7,432 nt of DNA from JBBQSN01 sp038213835 (GCA_038213835.1 JBBQSN010000163.1:1-7432), one strand, 5' to 3'; shown: positions 1-7,432, counted from the first letter of the stretch. Program-made: numbers and translations. Notes: generated by a model from the sequence alone, not told the origin.

Positions 1-444
1 CTCAGCGGACTCCACCCGCAGCGCGGACGTCGTGCCGTACGCCGCCTCGACCAGCCCGGTGACCAGGAGGGCGGCGAACAGACCACCGTCCCATCGGCGG
101 GCCACCGGTGAGGACCGGACCAGCACCCTGCCCGCGCCGTACGCCGCGCTCGCGGCGATCACGGCCCAGGTCGCCGCGAGCGCTCCCGCCAGCGCGCCCG
201 CGGCGGCGGGTCGGCTCGACACCAGCAGGACGCCCGGCGAGCAGGTTGGCCAGCAGACGGGGTCCAGGAGGTGGTCGTCGACCGTCGCCAGGGCCGTCGA
301 CAGACCGACCGCCAGGGCGGCGGCGGCCGTCGCGGCGCGGACCAGGTGCCCGGGACCACCCCGCGGCACCAGGACGAGGAGCAGCACGACGAGCAGCGGA
401 GCCAGGACCGAACCCAGTTCCCGCACGACGGCGGGACCGCCCTC
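1..444 (-). pseudogene. Sensor histidine kinase, internal fragment of the membrane sensor region (runs off the left edge)
   Basis: Reading the minus strand in the frame whose codons begin opposite 444 gives about 148 codons with no stop, running out of the window at base 1. There is no ATG in this stretch. The translation starts EGGPAVVRELGSVLAPLLVV, continues through hydrophobic stretches, and contains DPVCWPTCSPGVLLVSSRP followed by another hydrophobic helix and a loop with WDGGLF. This order (GPAVVR, then AP plus leucine-rich helix, then a D-x-x-CW-x-x-C loop, then a helix) is what I know from the multi-helix N-terminal sensor region of actinobacterial two-component histidine kinases. The kinase core would lie beyond the window. 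The usual first helix and the start codon are missing: upstream of the GGP residues the frame enters the antisense of an esterase gene. I therefore read it as 5'-truncated. The family call rests on memory of motifs, so confidence is moderate; a different membrane protein is possible. Confidence 0.5.
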
Positions 445-655
445 GCAGGTCCTGGACGCCTTCAGCTCGACGATCTGCGAGGTCGCTGCCGCCCACGACG
501 CCGCCTGCGCCGACACGTACCACGCGTTCAACGGGCCGGACGGCTCGACCGCGGCCGGCCCCCTGCTCGCGCAGGACTACACCCACCCGTCCGCGGCCGG
601 GCACGAGCTCATCGCCGAGGTGCTGCTCGCTACCGGCCTTGACCCCCTGACCTGA
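440..655 (+). pseudogene. SGNH/GDSL hydrolase, C-terminal remnant
   Basis: The plus-strand frame ending at the TGA at 653-655 encodes about 70 residues that look like the end of a secreted SGNH (GDSL) esterase or lipase. It reads QVLDAFSSTICEVAAAHD, then ADTYHAFNGPDG, then QDYTHPSAAGHELIAEVL, and ends TGLDPLT. The D-x-x-H of QDYTHP (Asp codon at 575, His codon at 584) matches the block V motif that supplies the catalytic Asp and His of this family. The nucleophile block (GDS), the oxyanion-hole Gly and Asn blocks, and a signal peptide are all absent: upstream of about 440 the plus frame is simply the complement of the membrane protein on the other strand. An ATG at 32 is in frame, but the 135 residues it would add resemble no esterase. 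It is a dead 3' end left by a rearrangement and should not have enzyme activity. Confidence 0.65.
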
Positions 656-673
656 CCCTGTACCCATCCCCCT

Positions 674-678
674 GGAGG
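674..678 (+). promoter_or_regulatory. Ribosome binding site of the TolB-like gene
   Basis: GGAGG lies 5 bases before the GTG at 684 and fixes that GTG as the start. The gap from the esterase remnant's stop (655) to this GTG is only 28 bases, so the promoter must lie inside or upstream of the remnant. I saw no convincing -35/-10 pair. Confidence 0.7.
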
Positions 679-683
679 ACACC

Positions 684-1634
684 GTGCGAACCCACCCACC
701 TCACGCTCCCGGCGCGCTGGTCGTCGCCGTCCTGGCCCTGGTCACCCTGCTCTCGTGGCCGGCGGCGGCGACCGCAGGCTCGGGGGCCCGCGACGAACGG
801 ATCGCCTTCTCCCGCTACGACTCCCGGATCGATGGGTTCGCGCTGTGGACAGCGCGTGCCGACGGCTCGCGCGAGCGCCGGCTGACCGACCACCAGGCGT
901 ACTTCCCCGCGTGGTCGCCGGACCGTTCCCGGATCGTGTTCGACTTCCCGGACGAGAACGGCGACGAGCAGATAGCGACAGTGAGACCGGACGGGAGCGG
1001 CTTCCGCCAGCTCACCGACCTGCCCGGCATCTCCGAGTGCGCCGACTACTCCCCCGACGGCCGGCACATCGTCTTCAACCGGTTCGACCCCGCCCAGGAC
1101 GAGTTCTTCACCTCGCTGTGGGTCATGAGGGCCGACGGACGCGGTGCGCGACCGTTGTTCGGTGCGGCCTCGAGGACCTTCGACGTGGAGCCGGAGTACT
1201 CACCGGACGGCACCCGGATCGTGTTCGGACGGATCGATCCCGCCAGCGAGGAGGAGGCCATCTTCGTGGCGGACGCGGACGGCAGCCACGTCCGACAGGT
1301 CACGCCGTACGCACGCGGGCTCGAGCACCCGAGGTGGTCCCCGGACGGCCGGTGGATCGTCTACGACGTGGATCAGGGTCTTGATCCGAGGCTGACGGCG
1401 AACGGGCTCTACCTGGTCCGGCCCGACGGCCGGGACCGGCGCCTGCTCTTCCAGAACGACCGCCTGCTCGCTTTCAAGCCCGACTTTTCCGTCGATGGCC
1501 GGCACATCCTGTTCGGGTGCTACATCCGGGCACGACAGCAGGAGGACCTCTGCGTTATGCGGGCGGACGGGACCGGCTGGCACCGGGTGGTGCGCACGAA
1601 CGGCACGAACGAGAACTGGCCCGTCTGGAGCTGA
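684..1634 (+). CDS. Secreted TolB-like beta-propeller protein (PD40 repeats)
   Basis: A 316-residue protein, start GTG with a good GGAGG site. Residues 1-31 form a signal peptide: short polar N-terminus, hydrophobic stretch at about 11-27, and an ATA cleavage site after residue 31. There is no lipobox cysteine, so it should be exported and released. The mature part is built of PD40 (WD40-like) repeats, with S-P-D-G-R-x-I-V-F cores at about 78-86, 123-131, 173-181, 219-227 and 269-277, each followed by a strand ending in a DG turn (ADGS, RPDGS, RADGR, DADGS, RPDGR, RADGT). Together with the closing NWPVWS this gives about six blades, as in the TolB propeller. It lacks the TolB N-terminal domain and any tol/pal neighbours, and the host is probably Gram-positive, so it is not TolB itself. 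It could be an extracellular binding or scaffold protein; the ligand is unknown. It converges on the SnoaL-like gene with a 12-bp gap. Confidence 0.85.
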   Translation: MRTHPPHAPGALVVAVLALVTLLSWPAAATAGSGARDERIAFSRYDSRIDGFALWTARADGSRERRLTDHQAYFPAWSPDRSRIVFDFPDENGDEQIATVRPDGSGFRQLTDLPGISECADYSPDGRHIVFNRFDPAQDEFFTSLWVMRADGRGARPLFGAASRTFDVEPEYSPDGTRIVFGRIDPASEEEAIFVADADGSHVRQVTPYARGLEHPRWSPDGRWIVYDVDQGLDPRLTANGLYLVRPDGRDRRLLFQNDRLLAFKPDFSVDGRHILFGCYIRARQQEDLCVMRADGTGWHRVVRTNGTNENWPVWS

Positions 1635-1646
1635 CCTCGCGCAGTC

Positions 1647-2033
1647 TCAGCCGGCCGGGTCGGCCGCATACGGCCGGCCCGGCCAGTACGCCCACTCCTC
1701 GAAGTCCTCGGCCCGGCCGTCGGCGCCGAACCGCACCACCCACAGGTCGGTGTACTCCTGCTCGCGCGGCTGGCGGTAGTTCACGACGACCCGGACGACC
1801 GCCGTGCGGTCCTCGACCGCCACAGGCGTGGCGTGCATCGTGAACGTGGTGTCGTCGTCCTCGCGCCAGAACCCCTGCACGGCAGCCAGTCCGACGAGGG
1901 CCGGCTCGTACGGCGACTGCCGGTACCGGACCTCCGGGGTGAAGAGCCGCTCCACCGCCGTGACATCCCGCTCGCGCCAGGCGGTCTCGTAGCCCCGGAG
2001 CCAGGAGACGACGGTCGTGCGGTCGACGGGCAT
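1647..2033 (-). CDS. SnoaL-like / NTF2-fold small protein
   Basis: A 128-residue protein starting at the ATG at 2033-2031. Features typical of the SnoaL-like (NTF2 fold) family are an N-terminal helix with SWLRGYETAWRERD (10-23), then LFTPEVRYRQSPYEP (30-44), then GLAAVQGFWRE (48-58), and beta strands ending in a C-terminal sheet with DLWVVRF and FEEWAYWPGRPY (97-122). Members form a cone-shaped pocket and serve as cyclases, isomerases or ligand-binding proteins. The catalytic role here cannot be told from sequence. The ATG shares its A with the TGA of the MmcQ-like gene (TGATG), and no strong Shine-Dalgarno precedes it, so translation is probably coupled to the upstream gene. A GTG directly before the ATG is an alternative start. 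An open frame extends to 2243, but that extension is arginine-rich antisense of the neighbour and is not used. Confidence 0.8.
   Translation of the reverse strand: MPVDRTTVVSWLRGYETAWRERDVTAVERLFTPEVRYRQSPYEPALVGLAAVQGFWREDDDTTFTMHATPVAVEDRTAVVRVVVNYRQPREQEYTDLWVVRFGADGRAEDFEEWAYWPGRPYAADPAG
1653..1684 (+). terminator. Strong hairpin, candidate terminator of the TolB-like gene
   Basis: A 14-bp stem (1653-1666 with 1671-1684, one G-T wobble at 1660/1677) encloses the 4-base loop CATA. It starts 18 bases past the stop of the plus-strand gene. No T-run follows, as is common for actinobacterial terminators. It also lies inside the last codons of the convergent minus-strand gene, whose stop is at 1647-1649, so it could act on transcripts from both sides. 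Confidence 0.5.
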
Positions 2034-2395
2034 CACGAGGCAGCACCCGGCCGCTGGAGCTGCGGCAGCCTGGCCACGACGTCGGCGTACGAGGCATCGA
2101 TCGCCTCGAGGACCTCGTCGTCGGGGATCGCTCCCCCGGTGCGCAGCGTGTTCCAGCCGTACCGACCGATGTACGCCGTCACGGTGGCGTCGTCGGGGTA
2201 CTGTCGCAACCACTCGTCGGCCTCCTGCCGGCTGCGGCCGCACCTCAGCCCGACCGATGAGGTGGCACCTTCCGCGGAGCCGAGGAGGGCGAAGATCTTC
2301 TGGCCCACCTTGGCGACGACGTCACCCTCCCACGGCTGGTCCTCCCACGCGCCGGGCTTGGCCAGGCAGTGGGCGAGCAGCTCCGCGCGTTCCAT
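2033..2395 (-). CDS. MmcQ/YjbR family protein (DUF419)
   Basis: A 120-residue protein of the MmcQ/YjbR family, which folds like the CyaY/frataxin-type double-wing domain. Members are often annotated as DNA-binding, but function is largely unproven. Visible signatures are PGAWEDQPWEGDVVAKVGQK with IFALLG (14-39), a LRCGRS strand (50-55), and the C-terminal block YIGRYGWNTLRTGGAIPDDE (75-94), where the GWN motif is characteristic, followed by AIDASYADVVARLP. The length fits the family norm of about 110-130. The ATG at 2395-2393 is preceded by GGGAGG (2402-2407) at 6 bases, a strong site. It starts 14 bases after uvrB stops, and its own stop overlaps the SnoaL-like start, so it should be co-transcribed with uvrB. 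A role in DNA damage is tempting from position but unproven. Confidence 0.85.
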   Translation of the reverse strand: MERAELLAHCLAKPGAWEDQPWEGDVVAKVGQKIFALLGSAEGATSSVGLRCGRSRQEADEWLRQYPDDATVTAYIGRYGWNTLRTGGAIPDDEVLEAIDASYADVVARLPQLQRPGAAS

Positions 2396-2401
2396 CGAGT
2401 A

Positions 2402-2407
2402 CCTCCC
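2402..2407 (-). promoter_or_regulatory. Ribosome binding site of the MmcQ-like gene
   Basis: GGGAGG on the minus strand lies 6 bases before the ATG at 2395, inside the 14-bp gap after the uvrB stop. It supports this ATG and independent initiation on a shared transcript. Confidence 0.7.
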
Positions 2408-2409
2408 GC

Positions 2410-4515
<2,106 letters not shown>

Positions 4516-4521
4516 GGGACC

Positions 4522-4544
4522 ACCGTAGGACGGGCCACCGACAT
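4522..4544 (-). promoter_or_regulatory. PafBC-type (RecA-LexA-independent) DNA-damage promoter of uvrB
   Basis: On the minus strand, ATGTCGGTG (4544-4536) matches 8 of 9 positions of the TTGTCRGTG element known from mycobacterial RecA-LexA-independent damage promoters. It is followed by exactly 8 bases and then TACGGT (4527-4522), which fits TANNNT. These promoters are activated by PafBC in mycobacteria, and excision-repair genes are among the known targets. The -10 ends 6 bases before the uvrB ATG, so the expected start of transcription is on or next to the A of the ATG. No LexA box was seen in the 66-bp gap. The match is direct; the activator is inferred. Confidence 0.75.
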
Positions 4545-4581
4545 CGGCAGCGGGCGGCGTCCCCGAGCGGCGGCCCGTGGC

Positions 4582-5142
4582 TCAGACGGTGAGGTCGGCC
4601 CGCTCGGCCGGGGTGCGCTGGACCGGCACCCACGGTGCCTGCGCGGCACCGGGGGCGACACCGGTCACGACCCGCACCACGCGCCCGTCGGCGTCGTGGT
4701 GGGCCGTGACGACCTGGCCCTGCTGGAGCGCCTCGAGCACCACCGGAGCGGCACCGAGCGAGACCGCCACCTCGGCAGGGGTGGCGTCCGGTGCCCGCAA
4801 CCGGCGCTCCACGCCGGTGAAGCGCTGCCGCTGGCGCTCGGCCCAGAGCACGAGCGCGCAGCCGAGCAGGACCACGAGCGCCAGGCCGAGCCACATCTCA
4901 GCGACGTCGACGCTCGCCCGCTGCAGCACGGCCTGCACCCACGCGGTGCGCAACCCGACCAGCCAGGCCACCAGGGTGATCCCGGGGAGCCAGAGGTACA
5001 GGTACACCGACCAGGCGACGGCGGTCATCGTGCCGAACACGCGACGGCGCACGCGCAGCCGGTCGTCCGCGCCGGTCCGGTCCGTCGTCCGGTCCGTCGT
5101 CCGGTCCAGGGGTCGCCGGTAGATCTCGTCGACGGCCCTCAC
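4582..5142 (-). CDS. pgaD: PgaD-like membrane partner of the polysaccharide synthase
   Basis: A 186-residue protein with two membrane helices. The first contains WSVYLYLWLPGITLVAWLVG (about 44-63), the W-x-x-Y-x-Y-L-W-L-P-type signature of PgaD (poly-beta-1,6-N-acetylglucosamine biosynthesis). The second is at about 82-100, followed by the basic AERQRQRFTGVERR segment expected on the cytoplasmic side. In E. coli, PgaD binds PgaC, and the complex is active only when cyclic di-GMP binds across both. Compared with E. coli PgaD (about 137 residues) this one is longer at both ends: an N-terminal tail with the repeated DRTT (13-23) and a C-terminal tail of about 60 residues. The GTG at 5142 is chosen because AGGGGG sits about 5 bases upstream and because it overlaps the pgaC stop as GTGA, a classic coupled pair. 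An upstream in-frame opening to 6216 is the antiphase shadow of pgaC. Confidence 0.8.
   Translation of the reverse strand: MRAVDEIYRRPLDRTTDRTTDRTGADDRLRVRRRVFGTMTAVAWSVYLYLWLPGITLVAWLVGLRTAWVQAVLQRASVDVAEMWLGLALVVLLGCALVLWAERQRQRFTGVERRLRAPDATPAEVAVSLGAAPVVLEALQQGQVVTAHHDADGRVVRVVTGVAPGAAQAPWVPVQRTPAERADLTV
5079..5107. repeat. 12-bp tandem repeat inside pgaD
   Basis: The unit GGTCCGTCGTCC occurs twice in full (5079-5090, 5091-5102) and once in part (5103-5107). Because it is a multiple of three it keeps frame and encodes the repeated DRTT of the PgaD N-terminal tail. Copy number could vary by slippage without breaking the gene. Confidence 0.85.
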
Positions 5143-6380
5143 GCCATCCCCCTGTCCGGGCTGACCCAGACCGCCCGGCCGCGGTCGCGTCCGAGCAGGA
5201 CGGAGGGGGTCGCGGCCACGACGGTGAGGAACCCGAGCACCCAGAACGCGACCGGGTACCAGATCATCCAGAAGTAGGACCGGCCGATGTCGGGCTCGTA
5301 GCGGCGGTCGATCAGCAGGCTGACGCCGAACTGGAGCATGCAGGTCGAGGCGAGCACGACCGTCTGCCAGCTCGGGCTGAACAGGTCGACGTAGGCCCAG
5401 TCCGGAACCGACGGTGCCAGGGCGGTGACCACGCCGAGCACGAGCAGAACGAGGAGCGTCGCGGCCCAGGTGGCCGAGAGCATGGTCTCCAGGACGATCG
5501 GCCACATCCGACGACGGCGCCAGTGGAACAGGTCGGAGGTGTGCCGCTTGACCACCTGCGCCCCGCCCTTGGCCCACCGCAGCCGCTGCTTCCACAGCCC
5601 GGACAACGTCTCCGGGACGAGGATCGAGCACAACGCACGAGGCTCGTAGCGCACGTCCCAGTGGTCCATCTGGAGGCGCCAGGAGATGTCGATGTCCTCG
5701 GTGAGCATGTCGTCGCTCCAGTACCCGATCCGGTCCAGGGCGGTGCGACGGAACGCGGTGATGACGCCGGAGACGGTGAACACCCGGCCGTAGGTGCGCT
5801 GGGCGCGCTTGATCAGGCCGACGATCGAGCTGAACTCGCCGGCCTGCAGGCGTCCGAGCAGGGTGGAGCGGTTCCGGATCCGGGGGTTGCCCGTGACGGC
5901 ACCCACCCGCGAGCCGGACAGCAGGTGGGAGACCATCCAGTGCGCGGCGTACTCGTCCAGGATCGCGTCGCCGTCGATGCAGATCAGGTACTCGCTGCGG
6001 GCGGCCAGCGCGGCGGTGCGCAGCGCGACGGCCTTGCCCTGGTTCTCGGCCAGGTGCACCACTCGCAGCCGCGGGTCGGTCGCGGCCAGAGCGTCCAGGG
6101 TCGCACCGGTGTCGTCGGTGCTGCCGTCGTCGACCGCGATCACCTCGATGTGGGGGTAGCGCTGCTCGAGCAGGGACTGCACGGTCTCCCGGACGTTCGG
6201 GCCCTCGTCGTGGCACGGGACCACGAGGCTGACGAGCGGGTACGCGTCCAGCGCCGGGGGCTCCTCGACACGCGGGGCGCCGTGCTCGCGGCGCAGGTAG
6301 AAGTAGAGCCCGCCGACCATCCAGACGAACGCCATCACCACGGGGTAGAGGAAGACGAAGGTGCTCGCGGCTGTACGCAT
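5139..6380 (-). CDS. pgaC: Poly-beta-1,6-N-acetylglucosamine synthase (family 2 glycosyltransferase)
   Basis: A 413-residue processive glycosyltransferase of the PgaC/IcaA type, which polymerises UDP-N-acetylglucosamine at the inner face of the membrane and extrudes the chain. Order: N-terminal helix (about 7-28); GT2 domain starting SLVVPCHDEGPNVRETV (51-67); DDGSTDDT (84-91); DGD (136-138); the acceptor-binding and base motif TED (227-229); the QRLRW motif (265-269) that marks processive GT2 synthases; then hydrophobic segments at about 297-322, 338-357 and 368-395. All catalytic motifs are intact and the length is normal. The ATG at 6380 is preceded by GGAAGG at 5 bases; an open frame to 6572 adds 64 basic residues unlike the family and overlaps the coaE end, so it is not used. 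The partner pgaD overlaps its stop by 4 bp. Cellulose-, chitin- or hyaluronan-like products are less likely because PgaD is present. No deacetylase or export gene is in the window. Confidence 0.88.
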   Translation of the reverse strand: MRTAASTFVFLYPVVMAFVWMVGGLYFYLRREHGAPRVEEPPALDAYPLVSLVVPCHDEGPNVRETVQSLLEQRYPHIEVIAVDDGSTDDTGATLDALAATDPRLRVVHLAENQGKAVALRTAALAARSEYLICIDGDAILDEYAAHWMVSHLLSGSRVGAVTGNPRIRNRSTLLGRLQAGEFSSIVGLIKRAQRTYGRVFTVSGVITAFRRTALDRIGYWSDDMLTEDIDISWRLQMDHWDVRYEPRALCSILVPETLSGLWKQRLRWAKGGAQVVKRHTSDLFHWRRRRMWPIVLETMLSATWAATLLVLLVLGVVTALAPSVPDWAYVDLFSPSWQTVVLASTCMLQFGVSLLIDRRYEPDIGRSYFWMIWYPVAFWVLGFLTVVAATPSVLLGRDRGRAVWVSPDRGMA

Positions 6381-6385
6381 GGACG

Positions 6386-6391
6386 CCTTCC
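6386..6391 (-). promoter_or_regulatory. Ribosome binding site of pgaC
   Basis: GGAAGG on the minus strand lies 5 bases before the ATG at 6380. It decides between this start and the longer open frame reaching 6572. Confidence 0.65.
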
Positions 6392-6399
6392 TGACGGGG

Positions 6400-6421
6400 G
6401 ACGCGCCGGGCGGCGCGCGTC
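6400..6421. other. Short hairpin in the pgaC leader
   Basis: GACGCGC (6400-6406) can pair with GCGCGTC (6415-6421) around an 8-base loop. On the pgaC transcript it would sit just upstream of the ribosome binding site. It may be chance in GC-rich DNA; I could not match it, or the rest of the 128-bp coaE-pgaC gap, to a riboswitch consensus I know. Confidence 0.3.
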
Positions 6422-6465
6422 TCTTCCTCCCAGTTGTCGCCACGACCGGGTGCTTGCTTGAGGGC

Positions 6466-6486
6466 TCACGCGGGTGACCCCCGTGA
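6466..6486. other. Inverted repeat between coaE and pgaC (terminator or operator)
   Basis: TCACG (6466-6470) pairs with CGTGA (6482-6486) and GGG (6472-6474) with CCC (6478-6480), with one C-C mismatch and a TGA loop. It lies 22 bases past the coaE stop, so it could end the coaE transcript, although no T-run follows. The near-palindromic shape also suits a dimeric repressor site upstream of pgaC. The sequence does not decide between these. Confidence 0.4.
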
Positions 6487-6508
6487 CACGACGTCGCCCG
6501 GACGACTC

Positions 6509-7432
6509 TCAGCCGGCGGGGCGCAGCCGGACGACCGCTGGACGCCCCGGGTCGCAGGACCCGTAGGACCACTCCCCGCCCGCGGCACCGGTGGGCGCGA
6601 AGCCGGCCCGCAGGAGCGCGCCGTGCAGGGTGGCCGGGTCCACACCGGACGGCACCGCCACCACCACGTCGACGGGCTCGCCGCTGCTGCCGAGCGCAGC
6701 CGTCGGGGCGTTCGCGAGCGGGCCCAGCGCCAGCAGGACCCGGTCGAGCACCCGGCGCCCAGCACCCTGCGCCGCCGCCGACCCGGCGTCGCCACCGGCC
6801 GCCGGGGACGCTGCCGCGGGCGTGCCGGCGAGCAGGTGGTCGCGGAACGGGACGAGCCGCTCCTTCCAGAGCCGGTCGACGGCCCGCTCCAGGTCAGCGG
6901 TCGTGCCGACGTTGTCGATCCAGACGTCGGCCGCCGCCCGGCGCTGCTCGTCGGTGGCCTGGCTCGCGATCCGGCGACGCGCGTCGTCGTGCGGCATGCC
7001 GCGGCCGACGAGCCGTCGCACCCGGTCCTCCACCGGGGCGTCGACGACCACGACCAGGTGGTAGCCCGGCCCCATGCCCTTCTCCACCAGGAGCGGGACG
7101 TCGTGGACCAGCACGGCGTCGTCCGGCGCAGCCGCCACCTGCTCACCGGTCCGGCGCGCGATGAGCGGGTGCGTGATCGACTCCAGGGCCTGGCGGCGGC
7201 CCGGGTCGGAGAACACCACCGCCGCCAGCGCGGCCCGGTCCAGCGCGCCCTCAGGGGTCAGCAGGCCGGGCCCGAACTCCTCGACCACGGCGGCGAGACC
7301 CTCGCTGCCGGGAGCCACCACCTCACGGGCCAGCACGTCGGCGTCGACGACGACGGCGCCCAGCTCCCCCAGTCGCCGGGCGACCGTCGACTTGCCCGAG
7401 CCGGTCCCGCCGGTCAGCCCCGTCCTCAGCAC
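6509..7432 (-). CDS. coaE: Dephospho-CoA kinase with a degenerate C-terminal GrpB-like tail
   Basis: CoaE phosphorylates the ribose 3'-hydroxyl of dephospho-CoA with ATP, the final step of coenzyme A synthesis. The kinase domain spans about 1-203. It has the P-loop GLTGGTGSGKST (5-16), VVDADVLAREVV (28-39) for the acceptor, SITHPLI (85-91), the VHDVPLLVE segment (109-117), VVVVDAPVEDRVRRLVGR (127-144), and a lid region RIASQATDEQRRAAAD. The GTG at 7430-7432 sits at the very edge of the window; since CoaE proteins usually begin MLRxGLTGG, it is probably the true start, and its ribosome site is outside. After an Ala/Gly-rich linker (about 204-224) there is a tail of about 80 residues. It contains VDVVVAVPSGVDPATLHGALLRAGF and ends with DPGRP (294-298) AVVRLR. 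This resembles part of the GrpB/UPF0157 domain that long actinobacterial CoaE proteins carry, but it is short and has lost much of the consensus. The kinase assignment is secure; the tail assignment is an inference. Confidence 0.93.
   Translation of the reverse strand: MLRTGLTGGTGSGKSTVARRLGELGAVVVDADVLAREVVAPGSEGLAAVVEEFGPGLLTPEGALDRAALAAVVFSDPGRRQALESITHPLIARRTGEQVAAAPDDAVLVHDVPLLVEKGMGPGYHLVVVVDAPVEDRVRRLVGRGMPHDDARRRIASQATDEQRRAAADVWIDNVGTTADLERAVDRLWKERLVPFRDHLLAGTPAAASPAAGGDAGSAAAQGAGRRVLDRVLLALGPLANAPTAALGSSGEPVDVVVAVPSGVDPATLHGALLRAGFAPTGAAGGEWSYGSCDPGRPAVVRLRPAG

Noticed and set aside
32..436. Plus-strand ATG at 32 as the start of a full GDSL hydrolase
   Set aside because: The first ~135 residues are Ala/Arg/Thr/Ser-rich and lack a signal peptide and the GDS block. 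The opposite strand reads a plausible membrane protein here instead.
2..682. Minus-strand 226-codon frame at the left end
   Set aside because: Arg/Gly/Ala-rich with no recognisable domain; it is a shifted shadow of both the membrane-protein fragment and the esterase remnant.
4516..4581. LexA/SOS box ahead of uvrB
   Set aside because: No TCGAAC-N4-GTTCGA-like palindrome is present. The damage-promoter elements seen are of the LexA-independent kind.
5143..6216. Extended frame upstream of pgaD on the minus strand
   Set aside because: It overlaps pgaC fully in another frame and reads as Arg/Pro-rich shadow sequence. The GTGA overlap and AGGGGG site support the start at 5142.
5523..6461. Plus-strand 312-codon frame opposite pgaC
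   Set aside because: It is antisense to a gene with intact GT2 motifs, and its translation shows no domain.
6381..6508. Cyclic di-GMP or cyclic di-AMP riboswitch ahead of pgaC
   Set aside because: Considered because PgaCD activity is cyclic di-GMP-dependent in E. coli, but the conserved core sequences of those classes were not found by eye.

Overview
The window is very GC-rich, uses GTG starts, and carries a CoaE with an actinobacterial-type C-terminal tail, a UvrB with the GATGTGKS P-loop, and a PafBC-type (RecA-LexA-independent) DNA-damage promoter. These point to a high-GC actinobacterium. A Micrococcales-like host such as a Cellulomonas relative is possible, but that is a guess. No mobile-element gene, tRNA, rRNA or CRISPR array was recognised.

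Left end (about 1-655): two broken genes meet head-on. The minus strand reads an internal piece of the membrane sensor region of an actinobacterial histidine kinase, and it runs off the window. The plus strand reads only the last ~70 residues of an SGNH/GDSL esterase. Neither has a proper N-terminus, so the site at about 436-450 looks like a rearrangement scar. Next comes a complete secreted TolB-like beta-propeller gene on the plus strand (684-1634), ending at a strong hairpin.

Middle (1647-4515, minus strand): uvrB is followed by an MmcQ/YjbR-family gene and a SnoaL-like (NTF2-fold) gene. They are tightly packed (14 bp gap, then a 1-bp stop/start overlap), so probably one transcript. uvrB appears to be driven by a PafBC-type promoter placed so that transcription should start at, or within a base or so of, the ATG, giving a leaderless mRNA. 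The two small downstream genes may therefore be damage-inducible.

Right part (4582-6380, minus strand): a two-gene exopolysaccharide synthase, pgaC (family 2 processive glycosyltransferase) and pgaD (small membrane partner), joined by a 4-bp GTGA overlap. They probably make and export a poly-beta-1,6-N-acetylglucosamine-type polymer. They lie between coaE and uvrB, which are near neighbours in many actinobacteria, so they look like a lineage-specific insertion.

Right end (6509-7432, minus strand): coaE, the last enzyme of coenzyme A synthesis, starting with a GTG at the window edge and carrying what looks like a shrunken GrpB/UPF0157 domain. The core (coaE, uvrB) is ordinary housekeeping. 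The noteworthy items are the left-end junction, the uvrB promoter, the inserted pgaCD pair and the decayed CoaE tail. I found no strong candidate for a wholly new system.
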